NCBI GenBank assembly: GCA_903823115.1
Contig: CAIJRN010000064.1
Span: 1-64,000 of the forward strand
DNA from: an uncultured cyanobacterium
GTDB taxonomy: Bacteria > Cyanobacteriota > Cyanobacteriia > PCC-6307 > Cyanobiaceae
Direction: 5' to 3'
Length of the DNA: 64,000 nucleotides
Shown one piece after another: positions 52,432 to 61,016 of the stretch. A program made the translations under genes and the position numbers. The number at the start of each line of letters is the position of its first letter. Position 1 is the stretch's first letter. The notes below the pieces were generated by a model. That model saw only the letters and a program-made list of their open reading frames with translations, did not search any database and was not told where the DNA came from.

Positions 52432-53316
52432 TCAGGGGCGGCGGGAGGGGGTGCGGCCGTTGACGGCAAAGGCGGCGCGGTAGATCTCGGAGGCGCTCAT
52501 CGCTTGGGGGTTGAGCGGTTCGCCGTTACTGCCGATGCCGGAGACGGTGACACCGCCGGCGGCCTGCATGCCGGTGGGGCCGCGCTGCTGGAACAGGAAG
52601 CCGTAGACGGGGTGCACCCGCATCTCATCGAGGAAATCGCCGGTGGTGAGGGGGCGGCCGTCATCACCGAGCAGGGGTTTGCCCTGGCCATCGAGCGGTT
52701 CGAGCACGTCCTTGCCGTCCTTGTCGGTGCCGAGGCGGAAGCAACTGCCCAACTGCCCCTTGAAGATGTCAAAGAAGGTCCCCCGCCGATCGCCGCCGGT
52801 GCGGCCCTCGGCCTGGGAGAAGGCGCGCTCCAGCAGGCGGTCCTTGCGCAGTTGCAGCACCTGACCGCGGGCATCGTCCCGTTCGGCGGCGACAGCGGCG
52901 ACCCTCTGGGCGGAGGCCTCCTCCATCTGACGTTCGCGCAGCTCCATGCGCTCCTCGAGCACCTGCTTCTGGCGCTCCGCTTCTTGCAGGCGGGAGTATT
53001 CCTCGGGGTTGATTTCCGAGAAGCGGTTCAGCTGCTGCCGCAGAGTGCGGATTTCTTTTTCCAGCTGGTTGTTCTTGCGGCGCTCGGCCTTGAGCGGATC
53101 GGCGGACCGACTGTCGTCGGTTCCGATGTCGCTGGGGGGCGTTGCTGAAGCCGGAGGCTGGGAGGCCGCAGGCGGATCACTGGGGAGGTTGTCACCGCCC
53201 TGGGGATCAGCACCGCCATCGGCGCTCTGGCTTGCGGCGTAGTTGTCGTCAGCGCCCTGGCCGTTGCTGGCTGCGGAGCTGGTGCTGGAAGGGGGAGCAG
53301 AGGTGGCAGTGGCCAT
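52432..53316 (-). CDS. Scaffolding-like phage protein
   Basis: The 294-residue protein has a disordered Ser/Ala/Pro/Asp-rich first 75 residues, a strong coiled coil at about 75-165 (Glu/Arg/Gln heptads), and a C-terminal folded part (FFDIFKGQLGSCFRLG, LDEMRVHPVYGFLF). Long coiled coil plus acidic N-terminus just upstream of the capsid gene is the usual arrangement of a head scaffold. No protease motif is seen. Function inferred from shape and position. Confidence 0.65.
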   Translation of the reverse strand: MATATSAPPSSTSSAASNGQGADDNYAASQSADGGADPQGGDNLPSDPPAASQPPASATPPSDIGTDDSRSADPLKAERRKNNQLEKEIRTLRQQLNRFSEINPEEYSRLQEAERQKQVLEERMELRERQMEEASAQRVAAVAAERDDARGQVLQLRKDRLLERAFSQAEGRTGGDRRGTFFDIFKGQLGSCFRLGTDKDGKDVLEPLDGQGKPLLGDDGRPLTTGDFLDEMRVHPVYGFLFQQRGPTGMQAAGGVTVSGIGSNGEPLNPQAMSASEIYRAAFAVNGRTPSRRP

Positions 53317-53439
53317 GACCCATCGCGGCTGTCGTGAAGGAACGCCCCATCCGGGCTGCGTTCACCGCCTATTGCCTGATTCGCCGCTCGCCCCGCGGGA
53401 CGATCAGAGTGAGCCGATGGATCGCCCCCCCTCAGTTCG

Positions 53440-53679
53440 ATGCGCCGCGAGAGCACAGCTGACATGGCGGCCAACATCGGCCGAGAGATCCGTGAGCTCA
53501 GGGGCGCCCTGGCCGACTGCCAAGGGGATCTCGTGGCCGAGCCCAAGGTCACGGCTGCTCTCATGGTCCACCTCCTGGTGAGCAGCCATGAACTGCTGCA
53601 GAACCTGCTGATCGACACGGCCCGGCGGCCGAGGCTGCTCGTGGCAGGTCCTGAACCGGACCCTGACCCGCCCGGCTGA
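53440..53679 (+). CDS. Small plus-strand hypothetical protein
   Basis: The 79-residue protein is helical (IGREIRELRGALADCQ) with a Pro-rich end. It lies 18 bases before the DUF433 antitoxin gene on the same strand and may be the first gene of that unit. No family recognised. Its reality rests on position and composition only. Confidence 0.4.
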   Translation: MRRESTADMAANIGREIRELRGALADCQGDLVAEPKVTAALMVHLLVSSHELLQNLLIDTARRPRLLVAGPEPDPDPPG

Positions 53680-53697
53680 GGCGCTTAGCCTTGAGCC

Positions 53698-53913
53698 ATG
53701 AGCAGCCGCATCACCCACAACCCCGATCAGTGCGGCGGCAGGCCGTGCATCCGCGGCATGAGGATCCGCGTGCAGGACATCCTGGAGCTCTATGCCGCCG
53801 GGCAAAGCAGCGAGCAGATCCTGGCCGACTTCCCTGATCTGGAAGCGGAGGACCTGAAAGCCGCCTTGGCCTATGCAGCACGGGAGATCGACCACCCCGT
53901 TCTGGTGGGATGA
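53698..53913 (+). CDS. DUF433 antitoxin
   Basis: The 71-residue protein has the full DUF433 pattern: ITHNPDQCGGRPCIRGMRI, VQDILELYAAGQSSEQIL, DFPDLEAEDLKAALAYAAREI. DUF433 proteins are DNA-binding antitoxins paired with DUF5615 PIN-like toxins. The next gene is that partner, overlapping by 4 bases (ATGA), which confirms the pair. Confidence 0.92.
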   Translation: MSSRITHNPDQCGGRPCIRGMRIRVQDILELYAAGQSSEQILADFPDLEAEDLKAALAYAAREIDHPVLVG

Positions 53914-54266
53914 CGCTCTGGCTGGATGCCCAGCTGCCGCCGCAGCTGGCCGAGTGGATCAACGCGCAGGGGTGGGGAATCCAAGCAGTCGCGGTGCGTG
54001 ATGTCGGATTGCGCGATGCGAGTGATCCGGTGATCTTTCAGGCAGCACGGTCGGCAAGCGCGGTGGTGATGACCAAAGACCGCGACTTCATCCGCCTGCT
54101 GGAGGAGCAGGGTCCGCCTCCGCAGGTGATCTGGCTGCGTCTGGGGAACTGCAGCAACGCTGCGCTGCAGGAGGTTCTGTCGACCACCTTGACCCGTGCG
54201 GTGGCGCATCTGAGCGACGGCGAGCCCTGGGTAGAGATTCGCCCGAGTCAGACAGGAGCGGACTGA
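53910..54266 (+). CDS. DUF5615 PIN-like toxin
   Basis: The 118-residue PIN-like protein has the active-site acid in LWLDAQLPPQLAEW and the TKDRDF motif in VVMTKDRDFIRLL, typical of DUF5615. It presumably degrades RNA unless bound by the overlapping DUF433 antitoxin. The pair is read against the phage structural genes and converges on the LysM-HTH gene with 19 bases between stops. Confidence 0.9.
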   Translation: MTLWLDAQLPPQLAEWINAQGWGIQAVAVRDVGLRDASDPVIFQAARSASAVVMTKDRDFIRLLEEQGPPPQVIWLRLGNCSNAALQEVLSTTLTRAVAHLSDGEPWVEIRPSQTGAD

Positions 54267-54285
54267 CCTTCTGCCAGCGCCATCA

Positions 54286-55218
54286 TCACGAATGCGACAG
54301 CTCGATCTGCCGCGCCAGCCAGTCCTCCACGTCGGCGGCGGCATAACGGATCAGCCCGCCCAGCTGGATCGGCGTGGGGCCATAGCCAGCAGCGGCCCAG
54401 TTCTCGAGGGTGGCGACCGTGATGCTCAGGTGAGAGGCCAGGGCCTCGGGGGTATAGAGCGGCGAGGCCATCAACGCCGTGCTGCTGGCGGCGACGGTTG
54501 AGGTGGTCCCTGTCGTCGTGGTGATGCGGCGCCGCGGAATGAACAGCCAGCTCCCCACCGGTAGCGGGTCAGCCGCTCCAAGCAGCAGCTCCGGGTTCAA
54601 GGTGCGCAGCACCGCCACGCTGGTGCCATGCCGTTCGGCCAGCACCAGCAAGGTGTCGCCAGGGACGATGACCACGACCCGGTTGGGTTTGAACGAGGCC
54701 TCGATCCGCTCCCCCAGCAGTGGCTGGGTCAAGGAGCCGATCCCGCCGGGGCCGTAGAGACCGCCGAACTCCAGCACGGAGAAGGCGGCGAACTGGGCGC
54801 GATTGGCCGGAGGGAGAGAGCCGGGGCTGGTGAGGGTGGAGAGGTCCCCGAGCCAGATGGCCCCACTGCAGGGCGTCAATAAGGTGCCGCCATCAGCCAG
54901 CAGGGGCCGCTGCCCCACAGTCGACCAGGCGATCTCCCGCTCCAGCCAGTCCCAGGGATCGCTGGACTGGAGTGGCAGCAAAGCGCCGCGTGTCAAAAAC
55001 CCCTCGTAGGTGAAGTCGCCGGTGTCGACGCCAGGGGAGTTTTCCTTGGAGGAGATCTGCCGCAGTCGCTTGAGGAACGCCTCGAAGAGAAACCGACCGA
55101 TGCGGGGGGATTCGAGCACCCCTGGAACCTGATTGGCGAACAGCAGGATGCGGGCGTTGGCGTAGCGATCCAGCGGTGTCCTGCCAGCTGCTGTTGCGGG
55201 GATGGAGAAAGGCGCCAT
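54286..55218 (-). CDS. Fusion of an N-terminal phage domain, a LysM domain and an excisionase-like HTH
   Basis: The 310-residue protein has three parts. Residues 1-175 are an unassigned phage-type domain (NARILLFANQVPGV, RIGRFLFEAFLKRL, FAAFSVLEFGGLYGPGG). Residues 179-228 are a LysM domain (VIVPGDTLLVLAERHGTSV then LNPELLLG and VGSWLFIP), which binds peptidoglycan or chitin-like glycans. Residues 255-303 are an excisionase-type helix-turn-helix (LYTPEALASHL, LENWAAAGYGPTPI, IRYAAADVEDWL). The combination of wall-binding and DNA-binding modules is odd in one chain. It is placed directly upstream of the DUF433/DUF5615 pair on the opposite strand. Confidence 0.7.
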   Translation of the reverse strand: MAPFSIPATAAGRTPLDRYANARILLFANQVPGVLESPRIGRFLFEAFLKRLRQISSKENSPGVDTGDFTYEGFLTRGALLPLQSSDPWDWLEREIAWSTVGQRPLLADGGTLLTPCSGAIWLGDLSTLTSPGSLPPANRAQFAAFSVLEFGGLYGPGGIGSLTQPLLGERIEASFKPNRVVVIVPGDTLLVLAERHGTSVAVLRTLNPELLLGAADPLPVGSWLFIPRRRITTTTGTTSTVAASSTALMASPLYTPEALASHLSITVATLENWAAAGYGPTPIQLGGLIRYAAADVEDWLARQIELSHS

Positions 55219-55221
55219 CGC

Positions 55222-55731
55222 TCAGCCCCGGGCCATCGCCACCTGGAACGGGCTGCCGCCGCTGCCTGTTCCCAGCAGTGGATCGCGGCTCCAGATCGCC
55301 AGTGAGGGCAGCATCAGCAGCAGAGCCTGGCCATGGCTGGCGCGCTGCCTGCGGAGGAGCAGATCCAGGGGCGCGGGCTGCTGAAAGCGCGTCACCACCT
55401 CTTCTCGCAGCAGGTCGGTGGCGTACTCGATCACGTCGGCCTTGCTAACCGGCAGTTCCCCATCAGCCCCGATGGCCCCGGCGACGGCGGCATTGCGGCG
55501 CACCTCGATCGGCGCCTGCAACTGCTCGGGGGTCAGGTCGGCGAGCTGCTGATCGATCAAGGCGATCGCCGACAGTTCGGCCTGGGCCGAGGGGATCGCA
55601 GCAGGATGGGTCTGCAGCAGGCCAGCCATGGCAGCGGCGATGGCCTCCAGCGCCTGAAGCTGCACCGGAATCGAGAGGGCCCGCCGGATCGCCTCGAGAT
55701 CGTCCGGCTGCCAGGCGGGGGTGGGGGTCAT
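55222..55731 (-). CDS. Phage-cluster helical protein coupled to the portal gene
   Basis: The 169-residue protein is helical with an alanine-rich N-terminal half (LEAIAAAMAGLLQTH) and a second half resembling a head-completion protein (SKADVIEYATDLLREEVVTRF). Its ATG overlaps the portal stop in an ATGA arrangement, showing translational coupling. Probable head assembly role, not proven. Confidence 0.6.
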   Translation of the reverse strand: MTPTPAWQPDDLEAIRRALSIPVQLQALEAIAAAMAGLLQTHPAAIPSAQAELSAIALIDQQLADLTPEQLQAPIEVRRNAAVAGAIGADGELPVSKADVIEYATDLLREEVVTRFQQPAPLDLLLRRQRASHGQALLLMLPSLAIWSRDPLLGTGSGGSPFQVAMARG

Positions 55732-57317
55732 GCCCCCTGTTGCCGCCGGCGTCTGGCCCGGGCTGGCGATCTGGCCTCCGTGGTCTGCGACGCACCATCA
55801 TCCGCCGGGGGTTCAGAGGCCGGAGGAGCTGGCTCCGAGTGCATCCCTGCCACCGGCACCTGCAGCGACGGAGAGGACAGCGACTGCGCCGTGGCCAGCG
55901 TCAGCTGGTGCCGCAGCTCCTCACGGGTGATGACGCCCCGGTCGTAGAGCTCGATCCACTCGCCCACCTTGGGCTGGGCCTGGATCGGCGGCGCCAGTGG
56001 GCTCACCGACACCTGCAGGCCGGCGCCGGGATCGAGGGTTTCGCCGGTGAGGGAGACCCAGTGCTCCAGCAGGGTGGAGAACAGCGAGGCCTTCTGGATC
56101 GCCAGGGATTGGAGCAGCGCGTAGCTCTGGCTGGCCGTCAGGCTGATCTCCAGCTCAGTGCGGGCTGCGCCGCCACTGCTGCTGGGGATCAGGGCATCGC
56201 GGCGCATGGTCTCATCGAGGCTCTGCAGCCAGGCCCGGTGCTCAGCCAGGGAACGCGCTCGGATCTCCACGAACTCGAAGGACGCATCCGCCGGCAGGTC
56301 CATGCAGGTGTTTGGGCCCAGCACCACAGGGCCGGCGGTGCTGTTGCCAAGGGTGTCGACCATCCCCATGCGCACGCCCACCGGCAGGGCTGTGCGGGAG
56401 AGGAGTTCCTCGTACTCGCTCTTGCAACGGAAGTGGTTGAGGTACTGATAGGCCAGGCCCAGGTGCGGCAGGTCCCCATCCCCGAAGGCCGAGCCATCGG
56501 AGGTGTACCAGCAGGCCGGCAGGCGGGTCAGGCCTGGATAGCGGGTGGAGGTGGGCGGATCACAACGCCAGCCGCTGGGCTCGCTCGGGTCGGCCGTCAC
56601 CGGATGCAGGCACACCTCCATGCCCGTGGCCTGACCCTCGGCCTCGGTGAGTTGCAGGCTCCGGTAGATCCAGTGGTCAGGCGCATCGGCATCACCGAGC
56701 AGCGAAGCGATCTGCTCCCGCACCGCCGCCTCAGTGCCAGGCGGCACTGGCTGGATGCCCTGGTGCTGGGGTTCCCGCCAATGGATCCGGCTCGGCAGCC
56801 CATGGCTGGAGGGGAGCGCCCAGTTCAGAGCATCGGCCCGGGGCACCAGCTGCAGCCGGGGCAACGACAGCCGATCGCCGCGGCGCAGGGCCTCCTGCCG
56901 GTCGCCCTCGCTGGGCCAGCTGTGCTCGGGGGGCAGCACCAGCACCAGGGCTGCGCCGTCCCGCAGGACGAGCAGGTCTGCCGAGGCCAGGAACACCCCC
57001 AGGTCCGTGCCCCGGCCATCCACATCGGTCAGCACCGACGCCAAGTTGCTCGGCAGGTTCAGCCAGCTGCCCCGGCTGAGCATTCCGGCGTAGGTGCGCA
57101 GGGCGTCTCGGAAGAAGCCCGAGGGTCGGGCGGCGGCCAGTCGGCGTTCGTAGGCGCCCTGGGGCTCCCGCTCACCCTGGGGCAGGTACACCTGCCTCCT
57201 GCTGCTGCCGTCAGGGGCGGAGAGCAGGTTCCAGCAGTCGGCGGCGATCTGCAGGGAGGGTTGGAGGGCGATCAGGCTGGGGTACTGGCTCCATGGGGCA
57301 GAGGGGGCTGGATGCAC
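55728..57317 (-). CDS. Portal-like protein (DUF4055 type)
   Basis: The 529-residue protein has the look of DUF4055 portal-like proteins: an N-terminal YLPQGEREPQGAYERRL segment, then FRDALRTYAGMLSRG, a long central alpha-beta part including YLNHFRCKSEYEELL, and a helical C-terminus with the typical ALLQSLAIQKASLFSTLLEHW. Length is normal for portals. Starts at GTG 57317. First structural gene after the inserted island; terminase and sigma-like genes precede the island. Confidence 0.7.
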   Translation of the reverse strand: MHPAPSAPWSQYPSLIALQPSLQIAADCWNLLSAPDGSSRRQVYLPQGEREPQGAYERRLAAARPSGFFRDALRTYAGMLSRGSWLNLPSNLASVLTDVDGRGTDLGVFLASADLLVLRDGAALVLVLPPEHSWPSEGDRQEALRRGDRLSLPRLQLVPRADALNWALPSSHGLPSRIHWREPQHQGIQPVPPGTEAAVREQIASLLGDADAPDHWIYRSLQLTEAEGQATGMEVCLHPVTADPSEPSGWRCDPPTSTRYPGLTRLPACWYTSDGSAFGDGDLPHLGLAYQYLNHFRCKSEYEELLSRTALPVGVRMGMVDTLGNSTAGPVVLGPNTCMDLPADASFEFVEIRARSLAEHRAWLQSLDETMRRDALIPSSSGGAARTELEISLTASQSYALLQSLAIQKASLFSTLLEHWVSLTGETLDPGAGLQVSVSPLAPPIQAQPKVGEWIELYDRGVITREELRHQLTLATAQSLSSPSLQVPVAGMHSEPAPPASEPPADDGASQTTEARSPARARRRRQQGA

Positions 57318-57572
57318 GCGCAGCGGACCGGACTATCTGCTTTTGCCACCAAGGTTGTTCAGGCTTGTGTAGCAGGGCGAACGAGTGGTTCTCAGACCCG
57401 TCAACTATGGCTATTGATGAAGGAGCCAGTCGACGGGTCCTTGTCTGCGCGGAAGTTTCAGCCCTCGGTCTCGTCACAGCCGAAGTCGTTCTCGGAAACG
57501 ATTGGAGCGGGTTCCGTGGTTCCCGGTACTCGCGAAGAATGAGTTAGCCCGCAGACAATGCCAGGATGAGTC

Positions 57573-58265
57573 ATGACAAAATCCCTCACCAATGCCGAGC
57601 TTGAGCACCTACTCAATTTCATCGGATACGGAGACCTAGATGCCTGTGCTTGGTTTCTGGGTATGGAAGAAGCTGGCGGCGGCGAAGCCAATATCCTTAC
57701 ACGACTAAAATTCAGGCGGGTAGAAGATTGTGTTGAAGCCCATGCTCTGCTTGGCATGACAAAACATCATTCCGGCAAGAAGGTCATTCAGCCAACCTGG
57801 CGCGGCATGTGCTATATAATGCTACGACTTGAAGGAGTGCAGCCAAGCACAGAAAATATTCGCGATTACCAGGCCAATCATCTTGGGCGGCTTCACAATT
57901 CATCGCTTTTATGTGAGTTGATGCCCATTCCCAAGCCAAGCGTAGCCAGCTGGGGCTACGAAGAACTCATTCCTCAGTTTACTTCACGCGACGAATACTA
58001 CCACGCCATTAAACCTCGCCGCATTGAGTTTCTTCGGCAAGTCTTACAAGAGCATCGCCCTAGAATTGTGATCGGCTACGGCAAGAACTATTGGCCTGAC
58101 TATAAGGAGTTGTTTTTAGGAGAGACATTTGCAATAGAGGGCCAGTTTGCCGTTTCGAGAGGCCAGGCTGGAGTCGTAGTGCTGACAGATCACTTTACAG
58201 CAAGATCAATGAATGGAAAACTTGACGAAATCGTTGAGATAGTCAGGGATTATTCCTTAAGATAG
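57573..58265 (+). CDS. Possible uracil-DNA-glycosylase-fold protein
   Basis: The 230-residue protein is tentatively assigned to the UDG fold. A CAWFLGMEEAGGG loop occupies the position of motif 1, ILRLEG-type helices and LLCELMPIPKPS follow, then RIVIGYGKNYWPDY as the central strand and VVVLTDHFTARSMNG near the end where motif 2 (HPS) is expected. The replaced motif 2 means that either the activity or the assignment could be wrong. AT-richer than the phage genes around it, it begins the inserted island at 57.5 kb. Confidence 0.45.
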   Translation: MTKSLTNAELEHLLNFIGYGDLDACAWFLGMEEAGGGEANILTRLKFRRVEDCVEAHALLGMTKHHSGKKVIQPTWRGMCYIMLRLEGVQPSTENIRDYQANHLGRLHNSSLLCELMPIPKPSVASWGYEELIPQFTSRDEYYHAIKPRRIEFLRQVLQEHRPRIVIGYGKNYWPDYKELFLGETFAIEGQFAVSRGQAGVVVLTDHFTARSMNGKLDEIVEIVRDYSLR

Positions 58266-58397
58266 CCTGCGGGCTAACTTGCGGATCCAGTTGCAACGCT
58301 GGGGGACCTATTGGTTGACTACATGAATTCAGTGCATTTTGCATTCAATCCTGTAAGATGCATTTGCCAATATGCTCTCGCTGACTGATTTACCTTC

Positions 58398-59168
58398 ATG
58401 GCCCGTCGCTGCCCTCAATGCAATAGCAAGTTGATAAGGCATGATCGAAGCCTTGGCGGCAGGGCAGTCTGCGGCGCCTGTGGAAGGGTATTAACCACTC
58501 AGGCTTCCAGGACAGCAGCACACCGACCAGCATCAAAAGGGAAATTAGGTAGAGATTGGAAAAATAGCAAAACCCTATTTGCATGGCTTCTGCCGACAAG
58601 TCTCATTGGCAGCTATCTTTTCATGTGGGCTAATCCAAGAGCCTTGACGACCTGGACCGCTCCCTATAGTGCATCAACGAGAAATAGTTGGCAAATCAGA
58701 ACTCCTGCAGATATCGAGCTTCTGATTGGCAAGGCGCAACAAGATTCCGAAAAGCCCAGCACTCCGCCCGATGAACGTGTAATCAGGGAAATTGCGAACA
58801 AGTTGACCACAAAAGGAGTTCATATCTTAATCTCGGATAGTGTAACCCCAAATGCAGGCGGGGAGTGGGATCCGAGCCGGGGTGAGTTAAGGATTCGTCC
58901 ATCCACTGTCTCAATGGGTACTTCCACTTTGGCGCAGGCATTAGCTCATGAGTCAGCCCACGTAGCTCAGTCCTGCCGAGCTGGGGGACTCGGCAGAAAT
59001 AGTGAGCCGATGGGAATCCAGGTGGATCCAGCAAGAACTTATCAACAGCAGCTGAGTTCATCACTGTACAAAGGTCCGCCATCAACCAAGGCAATTGAAC
59101 TGGAAGCCTACTCTGTCGGTGCCATACCAGAATGGGCCCCTAAGTTGCTTGATCACTACTGCAGGTGA
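58398..59168 (+). CDS. Zinc-ribbon membrane metalloprotease-like protein
   Basis: The 256-residue protein has a zinc ribbon at the N-terminus (C5, C8, C25, C28), one membrane segment at about 59-77, and a C-terminal domain with the HESAH zinc-protease motif (residues 184-188) inside an ALAHESAHVAQSC helix. A later ELEAYS segment may supply the third ligand. The arrangement suggests a membrane-anchored protease on one side and a zinc ribbon on the other. Substrate unknown. It is in the AT-richer island, 132 bases after the possible UDG gene. Confidence 0.7.
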   Translation: MARRCPQCNSKLIRHDRSLGGRAVCGACGRVLTTQASRTAAHRPASKGKLGRDWKNSKTLFAWLLPTSLIGSYLFMWANPRALTTWTAPYSASTRNSWQIRTPADIELLIGKAQQDSEKPSTPPDERVIREIANKLTTKGVHILISDSVTPNAGGEWDPSRGELRIRPSTVSMGTSTLAQALAHESAHVAQSCRAGGLGRNSEPMGIQVDPARTYQQQLSSSLYKGPPSTKAIELEAYSVGAIPEWAPKLLDHYCR

Positions 59169-59321
59169 TGACTGCTGCGATGCCCAAGTGGGCTCAAGTG
59201 TTGGGACGGTTCACTGATAGCCGTACTGATAGGCAAGAATGGCAAATGCGTATGGCCAAGACTTAAGGAAACAATGGAAAACCCAGCCCCACCTGCGCGA
59301 AATAGGCCTGTGATTGCAGGT

Positions 59322-59509
59322 ATGGACTGGGTTGATGGGGGCAAGCAGCTTGGCTATGGTGATTACGAGCAAACCACGGCCAAACAGCGCACAAATCGCG
59401 AGCGATTTCTGGCGGAGAAGGGGCCGTTGTGCCATGGAAGGCGCTGATCGATCTGATCGAGCCCCACTACCCCAAAACCAGCTCCAAAGGCGGGCAAGAG
59501 AGCAAATAG
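59322..59509 (+). pseudogene. IS5-family transposase N-terminal fragment, frameshifted
   Basis: The sequence encodes the start of an IS5-type transposase in two frames. One frame reads to RTNRERFLAEKG, and the next frame continues VVPWKALIDLIEPHYPK and ends at TAG 59507-59509. A single shift separates the two parts. The catalytic DDE part is missing, so it is an insertion-sequence relic. It marks the inserted island. Confidence 0.8.
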
Positions 59510-60155
59510 AGCCAAATCTGTTGGCATTGCGCTGGCATCTCATTACGTGAGCTGGCACTTAACATGAATTACCAACCATCCACGACGCGTATTTCGACAT
59601 ATCAATAGAGGCGAGCGGTGGAGACGAGGGCAGGGTTGTTCTCGCGAGTGAGTTGACGAGTGACAGGCAAGCCGTCTATACAGCAACAAGGGCGAAAATC
59701 CATGCCAGAAACAGCAAGTCAAGCGCGACAACTATGCGATCATCTTCAGATAGCATATCACCATCCGAATAGGAGACAAGGGCTTGAAAGTCGCGCACAC
59801 ATTGCCAAGTTCAGCATAATCATTACTGGCGCGGCATACCATGGCGGAGCGGCCTTAATGTCTTCCTTCCATATGGGAGCATTTAGCATCCTAATGCATC
59901 CAGCCAGTGTGCAGCTTCCAACTTAGATCACTCTTGATATTCTCTGACCGCCAATACTTGAGGGCACCTGCGCCTATCGAGAGATGGGGAGTTGTCATGC
60001 AAGCAACAGCGATAAGGCAGATGGATGCCTTCAGAATCTATCCCGGCGCTGAGTCGCACAGCCTCGAATGCACTCTCAGCGTGTCGTCTCGGGACTGGAG
60101 CCTCGACGATGTAGTATGTAGGCGTCCAAATATGTTCCATGTTGAATAGTCGGCG

Positions 60156-60518
60156 ATGACCTCCTACATTGAGCCCAATTTTGACCTTTCCCTGAAAATT
60201 TCGGAGAGAGATTTTCACCACATTTCAGGCATTGCATTTGACACCTTTGTCGCCTTTTCCAGCGAGCAAGCGAATGAACCTTGCATGCTAATTATTCCCC
60301 AAACCAATATATTCCCAGACAGCGCGAAAGAGGCATCGGCTTGGCTTTGGTTCTTATCTGAGGAATCCCAGGATATACCTGTAGGGACGAAGATCATCAT
60401 TACTCTCGAGAAGACATGTGACCCAATGCATACGCCTGAGGAATGCACCGCAATGGCCTTATACAACGGCTTGACAATTGAAGGGACGGTAACGAGGATC
60501 TGGGATGCTGATGAATGA
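60156..60518 (+). CDS. Hypothetical protein, 120 aa
   Basis: The protein has about equal helix and strand (FDLSLKISERDFHHISGIAF, PCMLIIPQTNIF, GTKIIITLEK) and several aromatic and acidic residues. It is AT-richer than the phage genes. The ATG at 60156 is used. A decayed piece of the sigma-like gene follows downstream on the other strand. I do not recognise the family. Confidence 0.5.
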   Translation: MTSYIEPNFDLSLKISERDFHHISGIAFDTFVAFSSEQANEPCMLIIPQTNIFPDSAKEASAWLWFLSEESQDIPVGTKIIITLEKTCDPMHTPEECTAMALYNGLTIEGTVTRIWDADE

Positions 60519-60548
60519 CTAGCACCAAGGACTCACTTCCTCGCCCAC

Positions 60549-60620
60549 CTAAAGCGCCAGCATCCGCTGACTACAAGCCAGCACAATCTTCCATCGACCG
60601 CTGAGTAGTCAACTCCAGCG
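60549..60620 (-). pseudogene. Decayed duplicate of the 3' end of the sigma-like gene
   Basis: On the minus strand this stretch resembles the end of the sigma-like gene at 62819-62874, including the codons for an IVxACSQR peptide and the following stop region. About three quarters of bases match, with one gap. It is in the same orientation as the intact gene and separated from it by the HNH and 62246 genes, so the sigma 3' end flanks this module on both sides. Confidence 0.65.
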
Positions 60621-61016
60621 TCTGATCAGCCGAGATTAGCAAATAGACGGCCTGTCAGACGTTCCGACATTTGTTCGTCAAGCACCTACTGGAGCAGGGG
60701 ATACATCAGCTCGATTCCTAGATTACTCGTCCACAATAATGTGAAAACCAAGTTCCAAACATTAGCAATCTACTTAAGCTTATCGGCATCATGACGCCCC
60801 GCTGACCAGCCTTGGGATTCGCAGAGTTATTCTACGGATCGTGTAACAATCCGTGATCCAGGTGGTGCCTCCCATGAATCTAGGCAATGAACCATATAGC
60901 AAGTCTGCGGACGATGGCACAATCGATGGCCCATGCAGTATGTGTGGCTAATCACCAGCTTCTGCAGACCGCCGAAAACCGGTTAGCTTTCACGGAGTCC
61001 TGGACGGGAAGTCAAC

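Noticed and set aside
55740-57542. 600-residue open frame opposite the portal-like gene
   Set aside because: Antisense with Gln/Gly/His bias; portal-like features are on the minus strand.
59660-60149. Short open frames of 80-88 codons in the island
   Set aside because: No ribosome site, protein-like composition or family; the area looks like decayed DNA near the IS5 relic.
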